Both the position numbers and the translations under genes were made by a program. Below are positions 22,872 through 31,161 of a DNA stretch of 64,000 nt, in pieces; the first letter of the stretch is position 1, and each line of letters opens with the position of its first letter. The stretch spans positions 4,526,001 through 4,590,000 of the forward strand of contig AP019416.1 in assembly GCA_004295565.1 (NCBI GenBank), in the 5' to 3' direction. The stretch comes from Vreelandella olivaria (GTDB lineage: Bacteria > Pseudomonadota > Gammaproteobacteria > Pseudomonadales > Halomonadaceae). The notes under the pieces were generated by a model. The model had not been told where the DNA came from. It saw only the letters and a program-made list of their open reading frames with translations, and did not search any database.

Positions 22872-23055
22872 TCTAACTACTCCATGGCCGCTTGCTGCAT
22901 GAATAGGCGTAAGCTCCATTCATTGTCGTCGCCACAGTAGTAATGAGCAATGCAGGTAGACGGTCAATTCCCGAAGTGGTTTTCAGGATAATGGCTATCA
23001 CACCCCTTCAAGATTGCTCTATAGTCGAAACATGCTAACCGGACGAATCTAGCCT

Positions 23056-23910
23056 ATGGCCGTTGACCTGCAAGCGCTCTACCCCAAACTGATTCACCTG
23101 ATGCTGGACACTGTCTTCGTCGTCGATCAAGACAACCAGATCGTCTTTGTGAGTGATGCCTGCGAGTCGCTGCTCGGCTACCTTCCCAACGAATTGATCG
23201 GCACCTTAATCACTAACTACATGCATCCTGACGACTTGGCGGCCACACGGGACTCTATTGACCGTGTGATGGACGGTAAGCCCCACATTGATTTCCGCAA
23301 CCGCTATGTTCGTAAAGATGGCGGTAGCGTACATATTCTGTGGTCTGCCCGCTGGTACGAAGAAGAGGGCGTGCGGATAGGTGTCGCGCGAGATGTTACC
23401 AGCCTTACGAAGGCCGAGGAGGAGCTGCACTACCTCGCTCATCATGACCCACTGACCAAACTAACCAACCGGGCACTATTCTATGATCGGCTGGTGTCGG
23501 GCCTGAATAGGGCCCACCGCTATCAGGGCAGCCTGGCGTTGCTGTTTCTGGACATTAATAACTTCAAAGACATCAACGATGCTCACGGGCACGCGGTGGG
23601 AGATCGGATTCTCTGCGCGGTAGCAAGACGGTTGGAAGGCTGTGTACGAGCAACAGATACCGTGGCACGTATGGGCGGTGACGAATTCACGGTGCTGTTA
23701 ACGGACATCCAGTCAGTCGATACCGTGAATGAGAAGGTAGAACAGATTCGTATGGCCATGGAGCAGCCGCTAGGCACTGAATTCGGCGCAGTGGAAATGC
23801 CCTCCTGCAGCATCGGCGTGGCCTGTTACCCAGACGATGGAAGGGATGCCGATACCCTGCTAAGCCGTGCCGACAGCCATATGTACCAGATCAAAAGGCG
23901 CAGTCGTTAG
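23056..23910 (+). CDS. PAS-GGDEF diguanylate cyclase
   Basis: A 284-residue cytoplasmic protein makes the second messenger cyclic di-GMP. An N-terminal PAS domain (residues 10-120) contains DTVFVVDQDNQIVFVSDACESLLGY and the PAC-type end ARDVTSLTKAEEELHYLAHHD. The catalytic domain has LDINNFKDINDAHGHAVGD and an intact GGDEF active site (RMGGDEFTVLL). An RxxD product-inhibition site (RATD) lies five residues before it, so feedback inhibition is expected. The end, LLSRADSHMYQIKRRSR, is the usual C-terminus. There is no membrane segment. It stands alone between the MFS gene and the tctA gene, so its signalling partner is not evident. Confidence 0.93.
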   Translation: MAVDLQALYPKLIHLMLDTVFVVDQDNQIVFVSDACESLLGYLPNELIGTLITNYMHPDDLAATRDSIDRVMDGKPHIDFRNRYVRKDGGSVHILWSARWYEEEGVRIGVARDVTSLTKAEEELHYLAHHDPLTKLTNRALFYDRLVSGLNRAHRYQGSLALLFLDINNFKDINDAHGHAVGDRILCAVARRLEGCVRATDTVARMGGDEFTVLLTDIQSVDTVNEKVEQIRMAMEQPLGTEFGAVEMPSCSIGVACYPDDGRDADTLLSRADSHMYQIKRRSR

Positions 23911-24007
23911 CGGTTATGGCCGATACCGGCAGTCAGCTATGAATGTTTGCCTGACTGCCGCCCACAAAGTTCTACAATAAAACTGTGGAGTCTCTTTCGT
24001 AACGCCG

Positions 24008-25498
24008 TTAACGCTGACGGCCTTTGCGTAGCATTTTCCAAACCTGTGAAAATAAGACCAACAGCAGTAGCGCGATAATCCCTTGCGAGATAGGACGAGT
24101 AAAGAGGGAACCCACGTCGTCTTGGGAGAGCAGCATTGCCAAGCGTAAGTTTTGTTCCGCCATTGGCCCTAACAGCACCCCCAGCACTACTGGCGCAAGC
24201 GGGAAGGCGAGTCGATGGAGTAAATAGCCGAGCAAGCCAAACCCTAACATGACATACAGATCCATCATGTTCCCTTTGACGGTATACACCCCCACCGCCA
24301 TTAACACCAAGGTGGTGGGAACCAACAGGGCGGTCGGCATGCGCAATACCTGAGCAAACAGGCGGGTCGCCACCATACCGCCCAGTAACAGCAGTAGCAT
24401 CGCCGTTATTAGCATCTGCCACATGAAACCAAAAACCACATCAGGCGACTTCGTAAACAGTTGCGGGCTGGGCTGAAGGCCATGAATCATCAGCGCACCA
24501 AGCACTAAGGCAGCGACCAGATTGCCAGGAATCCCTAGTGTTAGAGATGGGATCATCGCCGACGCATTGTCGGCACTGTTGCCCGATTCAGCAGCGGCTA
24601 CCCCCACTGGATTGCCCGTGCCGAAAGATTCGGGGTTCGTAGACTTGCGCTTCGCTTCGTTGTAACTCAGCAATGCTGCCAGATTGCCACCGGCACCTGG
24701 CAAAATGCCCACACTGACGCCTATCAGCGATGAGCGTGTCCACGTGCGCCAGTGCTGACGTATCAATGTCAGCGCATTCCCACTCGCATCGACTTTGAAG
24801 CTTCCCGCATCGTAGTAGGTCGCGTTGCGCTTCTCGGCCATTTCCAGCACTGGCGGAATCGCGTAAAGGCCAATGAGTACGATGATCAGGTCGAAGCCCC
24901 CACTTAAATAAAGCGAATCGAACGTATAGCGTTCCGCTCCACTGATGGTGTCAACGCCTACAAGGCCGATGATAACGCCCAATAGGGCGCTGAGCATGCC
25001 TTTGCTGATATCACTGCCCACCAATACGGCGATGCTTACAAGACCGAAAACGGCCACCCAGAAGTACTCAGTAGGCCCAAAAGCCAGCGTGACCTGAGCC
25101 AACAGAGGCGCTAACGTCATCAACGCTATGGCGCTGATAATTCCACCTACGGCTGACGACCAGCACGCCGTCTTGAGCGCCAGCCCGCCCTGCCCATTGC
25201 GGGTCATCGGGTAACCGTCGAATGTCGTTGCAATGGCCGCTGGCGTGCCTGGGATTTTTAACAAGATGGCCGGAATGGCGCCACCGTACATTGAGCCATT
25301 GTAGATACCCGCTACCAGCCCTAGCGCGATCACAGGATCGAACCCGTAAGTCAGTGGCAGCATAAGCGCAATGGCCATGACCGGATTGAGGCCAGGTAGC
25401 GCACCGATCAAAATACCCACCAGCGTCCCGACGAAAAGACTGACCAAGGAACCAAACTGCAGGGCTACGGGCAAAGCGTTGAATAAGGAATCAAACAT
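24008..25498 (-). CDS. tctA: Tripartite tricarboxylate transporter permease TctA
   Basis: This is the large membrane subunit, 496 residues with about 12 helices. The family signature GTLVGILIGALPGLNPVMAIALMLPLTYG lies near residue 25, followed by GIYNGSMYGGAIPAILLKIPGTPAAIATTFDG and the repeat half GILPGAGGNLAALLSYNEAKR with GIPGNLVAALVLGALMIHGLQPSP. It is the last gene of a leftward tctC-tctB-tctA operon, 15 bp after tctB. It drives sodium- or proton-coupled uptake of a carboxylate captured by TctC. It is intact. Confidence 0.95.
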   Translation of the reverse strand: MFDSLFNALPVALQFGSLVSLFVGTLVGILIGALPGLNPVMAIALMLPLTYGFDPVIALGLVAGIYNGSMYGGAIPAILLKIPGTPAAIATTFDGYPMTRNGQGGLALKTACWSSAVGGIISAIALMTLAPLLAQVTLAFGPTEYFWVAVFGLVSIAVLVGSDISKGMLSALLGVIIGLVGVDTISGAERYTFDSLYLSGGFDLIIVLIGLYAIPPVLEMAEKRNATYYDAGSFKVDASGNALTLIRQHWRTWTRSSLIGVSVGILPGAGGNLAALLSYNEAKRKSTNPESFGTGNPVGVAAAESGNSADNASAMIPSLTLGIPGNLVAALVLGALMIHGLQPSPQLFTKSPDVVFGFMWQMLITAMLLLLLGGMVATRLFAQVLRMPTALLVPTTLVLMAVGVYTVKGNMMDLYVMLGFGLLGYLLHRLAFPLAPVVLGVLLGPMAEQNLRLAMLLSQDDVGSLFTRPISQGIIALLLLVLFSQVWKMLRKGRQR

Positions 25499-25513
25499 AG
25501 CGTGCCACCCTAT

Positions 25514-25963
25514 TTAGGAAACCAGGAAAAATTCGACGGGCAAGGGTCGCTTCAGCACTATCGCAAACAACCCGTATAAGAGGGCGATGAAGCCCACCGT
25601 AATACCTAGAACCACAACAGGGCGCCTTTCCCCCAGCACCAGGGCCAGGAGTACGATGAACAGGGTGCTAGTGGAGTAAAAACCCACGGTTGGCATAGCC
25701 AGGTAATAGATCAGGCAACAGGCAACGGTTGCCATAAACCGTCCAGGATGGTCGATTAGAGTTGATTCCGCAGTGCTCGTCTCCCCTGCTGCTAATGCCT
25801 GCACAACGCCTTTAAGTATCAGAGGAAGTGAGAACAGACACATCAGAATACCCACCCCCATAGGCACATAAGCTGCACCAGCATCAAAGCCACTCCCCAC
25901 CCAGACCACCATGCAGCCAAGGATGAGGAAGGCGATGCCAGAGATAATATCTCTGAAGTTCAT
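25514..25963 (-). CDS. tctB: Tripartite tricarboxylate transporter small subunit TctB
   Basis: This is a protein of about 149 residues with four hydrophobic segments (ISGIAFLILGCMVVWVGSGF, YVPMGVGILMCLFSLPLIL, FMATVACCLIYYLAMPTVGFY, VVVLGITVGFIALLYGLFAIVL), the TctB layout. The start at 25963 (MNFRDIISG) is chosen; an upstream in-frame ATG at 25981 is possible. It lies between tctC and tctA with very short gaps. TctB proteins are poorly conserved, so the call relies on topology plus position. It supports TctA in the membrane. Confidence 0.88.
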   Translation of the reverse strand: MNFRDIISGIAFLILGCMVVWVGSGFDAGAAYVPMGVGILMCLFSLPLILKGVVQALAAGETSTAESTLIDHPGRFMATVACCLIYYLAMPTVGFYSTSTLFIVLLALVLGERRPVVVLGITVGFIALLYGLFAIVLKRPLPVEFFLVS

Positions 25964-25992
25964 GAGCAAGTTACCGTCCATTACGCGATGAA

Positions 25993-26955
25993 TTAGTTTT
26001 TCTTAAGCCCAAGTTTTTCGAGTGTCTCACCAATCGCTTCGGTTTCCTGATGCAGACGCTCACGGAGCTCTTCACCGCGTACCAGATTCAGCGTCTCGCC
26101 TTGAGATGCCAGGAACGTTTGGAACTCAGGATGTTCGACGGCTTTAGCGACGGCATCGGCGATAACATTAACGCGCTGCTCATCCATGCCCTCCGGTGCC
26201 AGCATCATGCGCCATAGCACGGTTTCCAGTTCAGGATGGCCGAGTGCTGCTAGGCCTGACGCCTGAGGAAGGGCTTCGTTATCGTCGGCTGAGGTGACGA
26301 GTAGGCACTTCGCCTTGCCATCCTCCACATAGGGAAGCACGGGTGTGATGGAGCCACCGTAGATATCCACATGCCCACCCAGGAAGTTTTGCAGGGTCTC
26401 ACCAGCGCCGCCAAATGGAATAGGACGTGCCTCAATGTCATAGGCTTCGAAGATACGCTCTGCTGCCAAGCGCATGGTTCCACCGACCCCGTCATTGCCG
26501 TAGGTATATTGACCGGGGTTACTCTGTAGCTCGGCCAGGAACTCCTCGCCCGTTTCAGCGGGAAAGTCGGGAGCTACACACATGGTGTAGGCGCTCTGCG
26601 AAGTGCTGATGATGGGGGTCAATGTCTCGTAGGAGTACTGGACACGCTGCATATGCGGTACGGTGGTGATAGGACTATTCCAGGTAGACAGCAGCGTGTA
26701 GCCATCGGGCCTTGCACGGGCAATCTGGTTGACCCCAATAGCACCCCCTCCTCCGGCGACATTCAGCACCGCCAGCGACTCGCCTAACTCTTCCTGAAGG
26801 TATTGATTGAGCATGCGGGCAACGTTGTCAGTACCGCCACCAGCGGGTGCTGGTACGACGATTTCGATGGGACGATTCGGATAGTCGTCAGCCATGACAG
26901 GCATAGCGGTCAACGCTGATAGTGCAATTAAAGACGTCAGCTGTAATGTTTTCAT
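25993..26955 (-). CDS. tctC: Tripartite tricarboxylate transporter substrate-binding protein TctC (Bug family)
   Basis: This is a periplasmic binding protein of 320 residues with a signal peptide (MKTLQLTSLIALSALTAMPVMADD). Bug-family features are YPNRPIEIVVPAPAGGGTDNVARML near the N-terminus, NVAGGGGAIGVNQIARARPDGYTLL, and the pocket region GNDGVGGTMRLAAERIFEAYDIEARPIPFGGAGETLQNFLGGHVD. It is first in the operon, 11 bp or so before tctB, and is followed upstream by a GntR/UTRA regulator on the same strand and a divergent amidohydrolase gene. A dicarboxylate or tricarboxylate ligand, or a lactone-derived acid, is likely. Confidence 0.93.
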   Translation of the reverse strand: MKTLQLTSLIALSALTAMPVMADDYPNRPIEIVVPAPAGGGTDNVARMLNQYLQEELGESLAVLNVAGGGGAIGVNQIARARPDGYTLLSTWNSPITTVPHMQRVQYSYETLTPIISTSQSAYTMCVAPDFPAETGEEFLAELQSNPGQYTYGNDGVGGTMRLAAERIFEAYDIEARPIPFGGAGETLQNFLGGHVDIYGGSITPVLPYVEDGKAKCLLVTSADDNEALPQASGLAALGHPELETVLWRMMLAPEGMDEQRVNVIADAVAKAVEHPEFQTFLASQGETLNLVRGEELRERLHQETEAIGETLEKLGLKKN

Positions 26956-27010
26956 TGTTAGTTACCTTTTCTGGAAATGCAGGGTGGTAAGGCGTGCATC
27001 AAATGCAATC

Positions 27011-27769
27011 TCATGCAGGTTGGTCACCGAGCGTGACACGGTAGCGGAACCGTTCAGGACGTCCGTGTACCCGGCGAAACTCGATGACTCTTCCGGCGGG
27101 GTTGCGGGCAATGCGCTGGATGGCGGCGACCGGTGCCCCAGTGGCTAGTTCTAGATGCTTTGCACTGGCCTGGGTGGCAGCGCCGAACGACAGCTCGTCG
27201 GTTGCTGACGAGATCAAAATCCCGAATTCCTCTAGAAATACGGGATACAACAAAGGGCCCATCGCTTTTGGGTTTAGCGACAAGAGCCCATTGAAATCGG
27301 GTAGGCGTAGATAAATTTCTTCAAACAGCAGTGGGTCACCTGACCACAGGCGAACACGCTCCAGCTTTATACAGTGGCTGGCTGAGTCTTCGCCAAAGGC
27401 TTTCTGCACCTCAGCGGGAAGCGGCACTTCATGGCAGCTAAGAATTCGGCTTTCTGGAATGACGGGTACATCTGGATCGTCCACGTCATGTACATGGAAG
27501 AAGCGAAACAGATCGGCTCGGAAAGCAGGTTGCTTAACGAAGGTGCCGGTGCCACGCCGACGATCTAACAGCCCTTCATCGACTAACTGCTTCAACGCCA
27601 TTCGCATGGTTGCCAAAGCAACGCCATACTCTTCGGCTAAACGGTTCTCCGAGGGGATCATATCGCCTGGTTTCCACTCACCATTGGCGATCCTTGACCC
27701 TAATTGATCGCGGAGTTTGGCATACAGGGGTAATCTTCCGTCCGTATTCGCAGAGAACTTGGCTTGCAT
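27011..27769 (-). CDS. GntR-family regulator with UTRA effector domain (HutC subfamily)
   Basis: This is an intact 252-residue regulator. The N-terminal GntR helix-turn-helix reads LPLYAKLRDQLGSRIANGEWKPGDMIPSENRLAEEYGVALATMRMALKQLVDEGLLDRRRGTGTFV. The UTRA domain spans about residues 95-245, with HCIKLERVRLWSGDPLLFEEIYL and AAIQRIARNPAGRVIEFRRVHGRPERFRYRV. It is divergent from the amidohydrolase gene and co-directional with the tct operon. The intergenic region holds a perfect 16-bp palindrome at 27838-27853, probably its operator. It therefore likely senses the carboxylate imported by TctABC. Confidence 0.92.
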   Translation of the reverse strand: MQAKFSANTDGRLPLYAKLRDQLGSRIANGEWKPGDMIPSENRLAEEYGVALATMRMALKQLVDEGLLDRRRGTGTFVKQPAFRADLFRFFHVHDVDDPDVPVIPESRILSCHEVPLPAEVQKAFGEDSASHCIKLERVRLWSGDPLLFEEIYLRLPDFNGLLSLNPKAMGPLLYPVFLEEFGILISSATDELSFGAATQASAKHLELATGAPVAAIQRIARNPAGRVIEFRRVHGRPERFRYRVTLGDQPA

Positions 27770-27837
27770 AGGGCCACCCAGTGGTTAACTTTGATTTCTT
27801 GAGGTCATTGAAGACCCGTGTATACTTCCAGTCAACC

Positions 27838-27853
27838 AGTTCTCTAGAGAACT
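27838..27853. promoter_or_regulatory. Perfect 16-bp palindrome AGTTCTCTAGAGAACT, candidate GntR operator
   Basis: The sequence is identical to its reverse complement and lies between the divergent GntR/UTRA gene (start 27769) and the amidohydrolase gene (start 27918). HutC-type regulators bind short palindromes in such positions. A GTATAC hexamer lies 18 bp upstream and may be part of a promoter. Confidence 0.6.
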
Positions 27854-27917
27854 AGACTTATGTATAACAAGTTAACTGATGTGAAATCTCCAGATATAAC
27901 GTTATGAGGGGCCAAAC

Positions 27918-28717
27918 GTGAAATTAGGTTTTGATTGTCATGCTCATGCTTACGGGCCTGTTAAGAACGTCAAAGGATCTAACTACAGCCCCTCAAGACC
28001 TGCCCCACTCTTGGATTGGCAAAAGAACCTCGAAAGCTGCCGGTTAAGCGGTGGCGTATTGGTGCAACCAAGCTTCCTAGGCAATGACAATCGGCAACTG
28101 CTTGAAATACTTGCCAAGCTTGATCACTCCTATCGCGGAGTCGTTCAGCTAGCCAAGGAGACAACGCTTGAGGAAATAGCCGCTCTTGATGCTGCAGGCA
28201 TTGTGGGCGTGCGGTGGAACCTCATTGAGGGGCGAAGTGCATTGCCAAACCTCAGTGATCCTCAATGGATAGACTTTCTGGATCATCTCAAGGCCATGGA
28301 CTGGCATCTTGAGTTACACCTGGAAGGCAACCGGCTGCCTGAAATTTTCCCGGCGTTGCATGAGCATGGCGTGAAGCTGGTCATCGATCATATCGGACTC
28401 CCTGTCGATGCCGACCCGCTGCAAGACCCAGGGTGCCGCCTGCTGCTTGAGGCCGGACAGGCAGGGCGCACTTGGATAAAGCTTTCAGCCCCTATCGCTC
28501 CCCCGTAATTAACCTCAAACCCCATGTTCAGGCTTTGTTGGATCACCTTGGGCGTGATCGACTGGTATGGGGCAGTGACTGGCCGTGGACGCGCCATGAG
28601 GATAAGCATACTTACCGCGATACTTACGGATGGCTCAGTGACTGGATTAGCGATGCTGATGATCGCCAGCACATTCTTGATACGAGTCCTAGAGCTTTGT
28701 TTAAGTTAGGGGTCTGA
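27918..28717 (+). CDS. Amidohydrolase family protein, LigI-like lactonase (one frameshift)
   Basis: This is a TIM-barrel metal hydrolase of about 266 residues. The metal-binding HxH is at the N-terminus (FDCHAHAYGP). Further family motifs are GVRWNLIEG, WHLELHLEGNRLPEIF, LVIDHIGLPVDADP, and WGSDWPWTRHEDKHTY near the end, with the conserved Asp. The frame shifts near 28490, where one C is missing; restoring it joins KLSAPYRSPVINLKPHVQAL. The closest functional group is the 2-pyrone-4,6-dicarboxylate lactonase family, which hydrolyses lactones of aromatic breakdown. With TctABC and a GntR/UTRA regulator it forms a small uptake-and-hydrolysis unit for a carboxylated lactone. The exact substrate is inferred at best. 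Confidence 0.8.
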
Positions 28718-29043
28718 TAGTCGAGGCATAAGAAGATAAAAGACATAAAACCGAATTAATATGAATTCAGGGCCACACTAAGCTGCATGAACTTACGCAA
28801 AGTCATCACGGCTCCATACTATTGAAGGGTAGACAGCAGATTACGAGACATGGCGAGCTTGGCATTAATATCATCACGGTAGCCCCGCCAGCGGCGAACC
28901 TTGCATTAGTAAAGTTAAATTTGCGAGCCAGCCCACTATCCATAATATTAGAAGGAGCCGCCTGCCCCCAGCACGGATTTGGGCGTATTGGTTATTTGCA
29001 GATGTAGTTTTGAGTCAAAAACTGCAACCTTACAAATTGCTGT
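28718..29043. other. Gene-free region before a small secreted protein gene
   Basis: I see no supportable gene in this stretch. It contains several short palindromic or AT-rich segments but no clear terminator, RNA or repeat. Confidence 0.5.
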
Positions 29044-29514
29044 AGAAGAATCTCTCTTTCGACCGCGACGGCATTTGCTCTGCTGCTATCCTCTTCTGCC
29101 TGGACGGATGAAGTGTATAGCGAGACAGCAACAGGCATGGTCGAAGCAGCTGTTCAAGCGATCTGCGATGGTGATAAAGAGAGGCACCTTTCAATGCATC
29201 AGCGGCAAATTGAACCCGATCTCTATTATGAGGAAAAATTCGCAGCATTCCATGAAGCGTGTAGAGCTAGTGGTGTAGCGGAGATTGAAACGACATCAGA
29301 ATTTGACGATGCATTAATGCAAGAGCAAAAGCGTCGATTTCACATTGATACGAAGATAGTTATGGGAGATGGGGCTGTGTACACAACCACTTATCGAGTG
29401 GTTTGGGGATCATTCAAGGTGCCAGAAAGCAGCAATCCAGTCGAGGCGTGGAGATTGGGTGGCCTTAGCCGAGTAGAAGTGCCTATCCTCAGGGAAGATC
29501 TATCGAGAAATTAG
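29044..29514 (+). CDS. Hypothetical small secreted protein (start codon not identifiable)
   Basis: I do not recognise this protein. The body (DKERHLSMHQRQIEPDLYYEEKFAAFHEACRASG, then IETTSEFDDALMQEQKRRFHIDTKIVMGDGAVYTTTYRVVWG) is a mixed alpha-beta sequence. Upstream of the first possible start (GTG at 29113) the same frame continues back to a stop at 29011 and encodes RRISLSTATAFALLLSSSAW, which looks like a signal peptide. No ATG, GTG or TTG lies in that upstream part, so the true start is probably in another frame behind an indel. Mature size would be about 130 residues. A hairpin terminator follows 46 bp after the stop. Confidence 0.4.
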   Translation, partial: RRISLSTATAFALLLSSSAWTDEVYSETATGMVEAAVQAICDGDKERHLSMHQRQIEPDLYYEEKFAAFHEACRASGVAEIETTSEFDDALMQEQKRRFHIDTKIVMGDGAVYTTTYRVVWGSFKVPESSNPVEAWRLGGLSRVEVPILREDLSRN

Positions 29515-29559
29515 ATTCAGCTTAATAAAACGAGGGAACACAGCGCTTAGATAAATTTT

Positions 29560-29589
29560 CGCTCACTGAGCAGGCTCAGTGAGCGTTTT
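29560..29589 (+). terminator. Rho-independent terminator
   Basis: A 12-bp perfect stem (CGCTCACTGAGC / GCTCAGTGAGCG) with a 2-nt loop is followed by TTTT, between the secreted protein gene and the convergent mvaT-like gene. Confidence 0.8.
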
Positions 29590-29639
29590 AAGGTTATTTT
29601 GCCAGGCTGGCAAACACCCCGAAGTAAACATCAGTTTTA

Positions 29640-30028
29640 TTACGCGATTTCTTTCACAACCCAACTGACCACTTCTTCATTACCAAACTCTGCTTTCCAC
29701 TCTTGAATGACTTTATGATTCCCGCCACGGGTTTCCACCACTTCGCCCGTGTGTGGGTTCTTGTATACCTTCAAGGGGCGCTTTTTACGACCATCCGTGC
29801 TGCTTGTGCTTACCTTGCCCGCTTTTGCTGGTTTGGAGCGGTAAGTTGGGTCAAGCATTTCACATACGTCGCGCGCTAATTTTCCGTGCTCCGTCATGAG
29901 CGCTTGCAGTCTTTCTTTGAATTCAAGCTCTTCTTTTAGCTCACTGTTATTTTCCAGCGCTTGCAGCTCTTCTTGTAGCTGCTTTAACATCTGCTCTTTT
30001 TGAGATAATCACTCAGTACCGACGCCAT
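29640..30028 (-). CDS. mvaT: H-NS family nucleoid protein, MvaT-like (frameshift near the start)
   Basis: This is a xenogeneic silencer that binds AT-rich DNA. The N-terminal coiled coil begins MASVLSDYLKKEQMLKQLQEEL once one A is restored in the run near 29999; the uncorrected frame starts only at the later Met. It continues LKEELEFKERLQALMTEHGKLARDVCEMLDP. The C-terminal DNA-binding part reads KRPLKVYKNPHTGEVVETRGGNHKVIQEWKAEFGNEEVVSWV, the MvaT/MvaU signature found in Pseudomonas and Halomonas rather than enterobacterial H-NS. Restored length is about 129 residues. It lies just outside the tRNA-Arg-bounded segment that carries an AT-rich foreign gene, though any functional link is inference. 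Confidence 0.9.
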
Positions 30029-30175
30029 AGTCTACATTCCTATATTTTAAAATTTATTTAAGATAACCCTTAAACATATATCTTGCGTATTATAGCTTTA
30101 ATATAGTCATTGAGAAAAGAAAAGCTCAAGTTTGATTACTGGGTAGGGGCGTGCCATTTGGTCACACCCCAAAAA

Positions 30176-30205
30176 GGGCTTGCGAGAAATCGCAGGCCCT
30201 TTTTT
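30176..30205. terminator. Strong hairpin with GAAA loop and T run (terminator; also part of a repeated motif)
   Basis: The 10-bp stem GGGCTTGCGA / TCGCAGGCCC encloses GAAA and is flanked by five A on the left and six T on the right, so it can work in both directions. The left arm plus loop (GGGCTTGCGAGAAATCG) recurs with two changes at 36724 and, inverted, in the tRNA-Arg terminator at 40084-40098. Confidence 0.7.
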
Positions 30206-30216
30206 GCAATTTGCTC

Positions 30217-30260
30217 GCCCGGCAGAAGTTGAACCGGCAACTCTCGTTTCGGAGGCTGGT
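30217..30260 (-). repeat. Degenerate 3' fragment of tRNA-Arg (candidate attachment-site scar)
   Basis: About 44 bp align to the 3' half of the intact tRNA-Arg(CCG) at 40113-40189 in the same orientation: GCCCGGCAG, then TTGAACC, then CTCG and TTCGGAGGC are shared, with a handful of substitutions and one gap. It lacks the 5' half and cannot fold as a tRNA. A tRNA 3' fragment in direct orientation at the far end of a segment is the usual scar of site-specific integration. Confidence 0.6.
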
Positions 30261-30342
30261 TTCAGCCGCTATTTTAACAACTGTTTCAACCACTATTTCA
30301 ACAGCTGTCTCAACCACTAGGAGCCGAACTACTCAACGAAGA

Positions 30343-30352
30343 TTGCATACAA
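30343..30352. promoter_or_regulatory. Operator-like site TTGCATACAA upstream of the FCD-GntR gene
   Basis: It is the exact reverse complement of the site at 30403-30412, 60 bp away. Both match the TTGTNNNCAA-like dyads bound by FadR/FCD-type GntR regulators. It lies 78 bp before the regulator start. Confidence 0.5.
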
Positions 30353-30402
30353 AAAGACTAAAGTCTAGTTCTTAGCCCCTAAAATTGTGATCTATCTTGA
30401 AA

Positions 30403-30412
30403 TTGTATGCAA
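30403..30412. promoter_or_regulatory. Operator-like site TTGTATGCAA overlapping the 5' region of the FCD-GntR gene
   Basis: It is the inverted partner of 30343-30352 and lies 18 bp before the preferred ATG at 30430. Two identical sites at the regulator promoter suggest autoregulation and looping or cooperative binding. Confidence 0.5.
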
Positions 30413-30429
30413 CTTTGGGCGCTAAATCG

Positions 30430-31122
30430 ATGGACGCTACACCCGCAAACGCCTCAAAAGTGGTTCAGACCGCCACGGCTAGGGTTCACGATGTAATCAA
30501 GCGGCGGATTTTAAATGGCCATTACCAGGCAAATGAGTATCTTCGTGAAACGAGTGTAGCCAGTGAGCTTAACGTCAGCCGTACACCTGTGCGTGAGGCG
30601 CTGCGGGAGTTGGTGTCGGAAGGTTGGCTCGAAGCTATTCCCCATCGTGGCTCACGCGTGGTGGCCTGGACAGCGAAAGATGCTCGCGAAGTATTCGAAT
30701 TACGTTTGGTGCTAGAGCCCTTAGCGGTTCGCTTAGCTTCCACACAGATAAGCAAGTCATGCTTTACGTCTTTAGAAACCCTAGCGACTCAAATGGAAGC
30801 GCTCACCGAACAGGTCGACACAAACGCTGAATCCCGCAACGGCATTGCGTCACTTAATTACGAATTTCACCGCACGCTGATTCTCGCTAGCAACAACCAA
30901 CGTTTAGCCAACTTACTCGAAAATGTTGTTCGCACATCGGTCATCCATCGCAACTTCGGCAACTATGACCTTGCCAACCTTCGCCGCAGCATGCGTCACC
31001 ACCGCGAGATTCTGGAGGCGATCACTGCTGGCAGCCCCGAGTGGGCTGAAAATGTAATGCGCGCCCATTTACTGGCTGCGCAGGCGTTACACGTCCCGAA
31101 CTCCCATCCCCCCGCCGGTTAA
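30430..31122 (+). CDS. GntR-family regulator, FCD (FadR-like) subfamily
   Basis: This is an intact protein of about 230 residues. The N-terminal GntR helix-turn-helix is ARVHDVIKRRILNGHYQANEYLRETSVASELNVSRTPVREALRELVSEGWLEAIPHRGSRVV. The FCD ligand domain covers roughly residues 80-215 with the metal-site-type residues in FELRLVLEPLAVRLA, LNYEFHRTLILASNNQRL and RRSMRHHREILEAI. The ATG at 30430 is chosen over the TTG at 30397 because the latter would read through the operator-like site. It is first in a rightward unit with CoA-transferase, TRAP transporter and HMG-CoA-lyase-type genes, which it probably represses until the imported acid or its CoA ester appears. Confidence 0.9.
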   Translation: MDATPANASKVVQTATARVHDVIKRRILNGHYQANEYLRETSVASELNVSRTPVREALRELVSEGWLEAIPHRGSRVVAWTAKDAREVFELRLVLEPLAVRLASTQISKSCFTSLETLATQMEALTEQVDTNAESRNGIASLNYEFHRTLILASNNQRLANLLENVVRTSVIHRNFGNYDLANLRRSMRHHREILEAITAGSPEWAENVMRAHLLAAQALHVPNSHPPAG

Positions 31123-31161
31123 AGAGACATTGGTTGATTATAAAGAGGCCTAAGAATAACA

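Noticed and set aside
30217-30260. A second functional tRNA-Arg
   Set aside because: Only the 3' half is present and it carries several mismatches; no acceptor or D arm can be formed.
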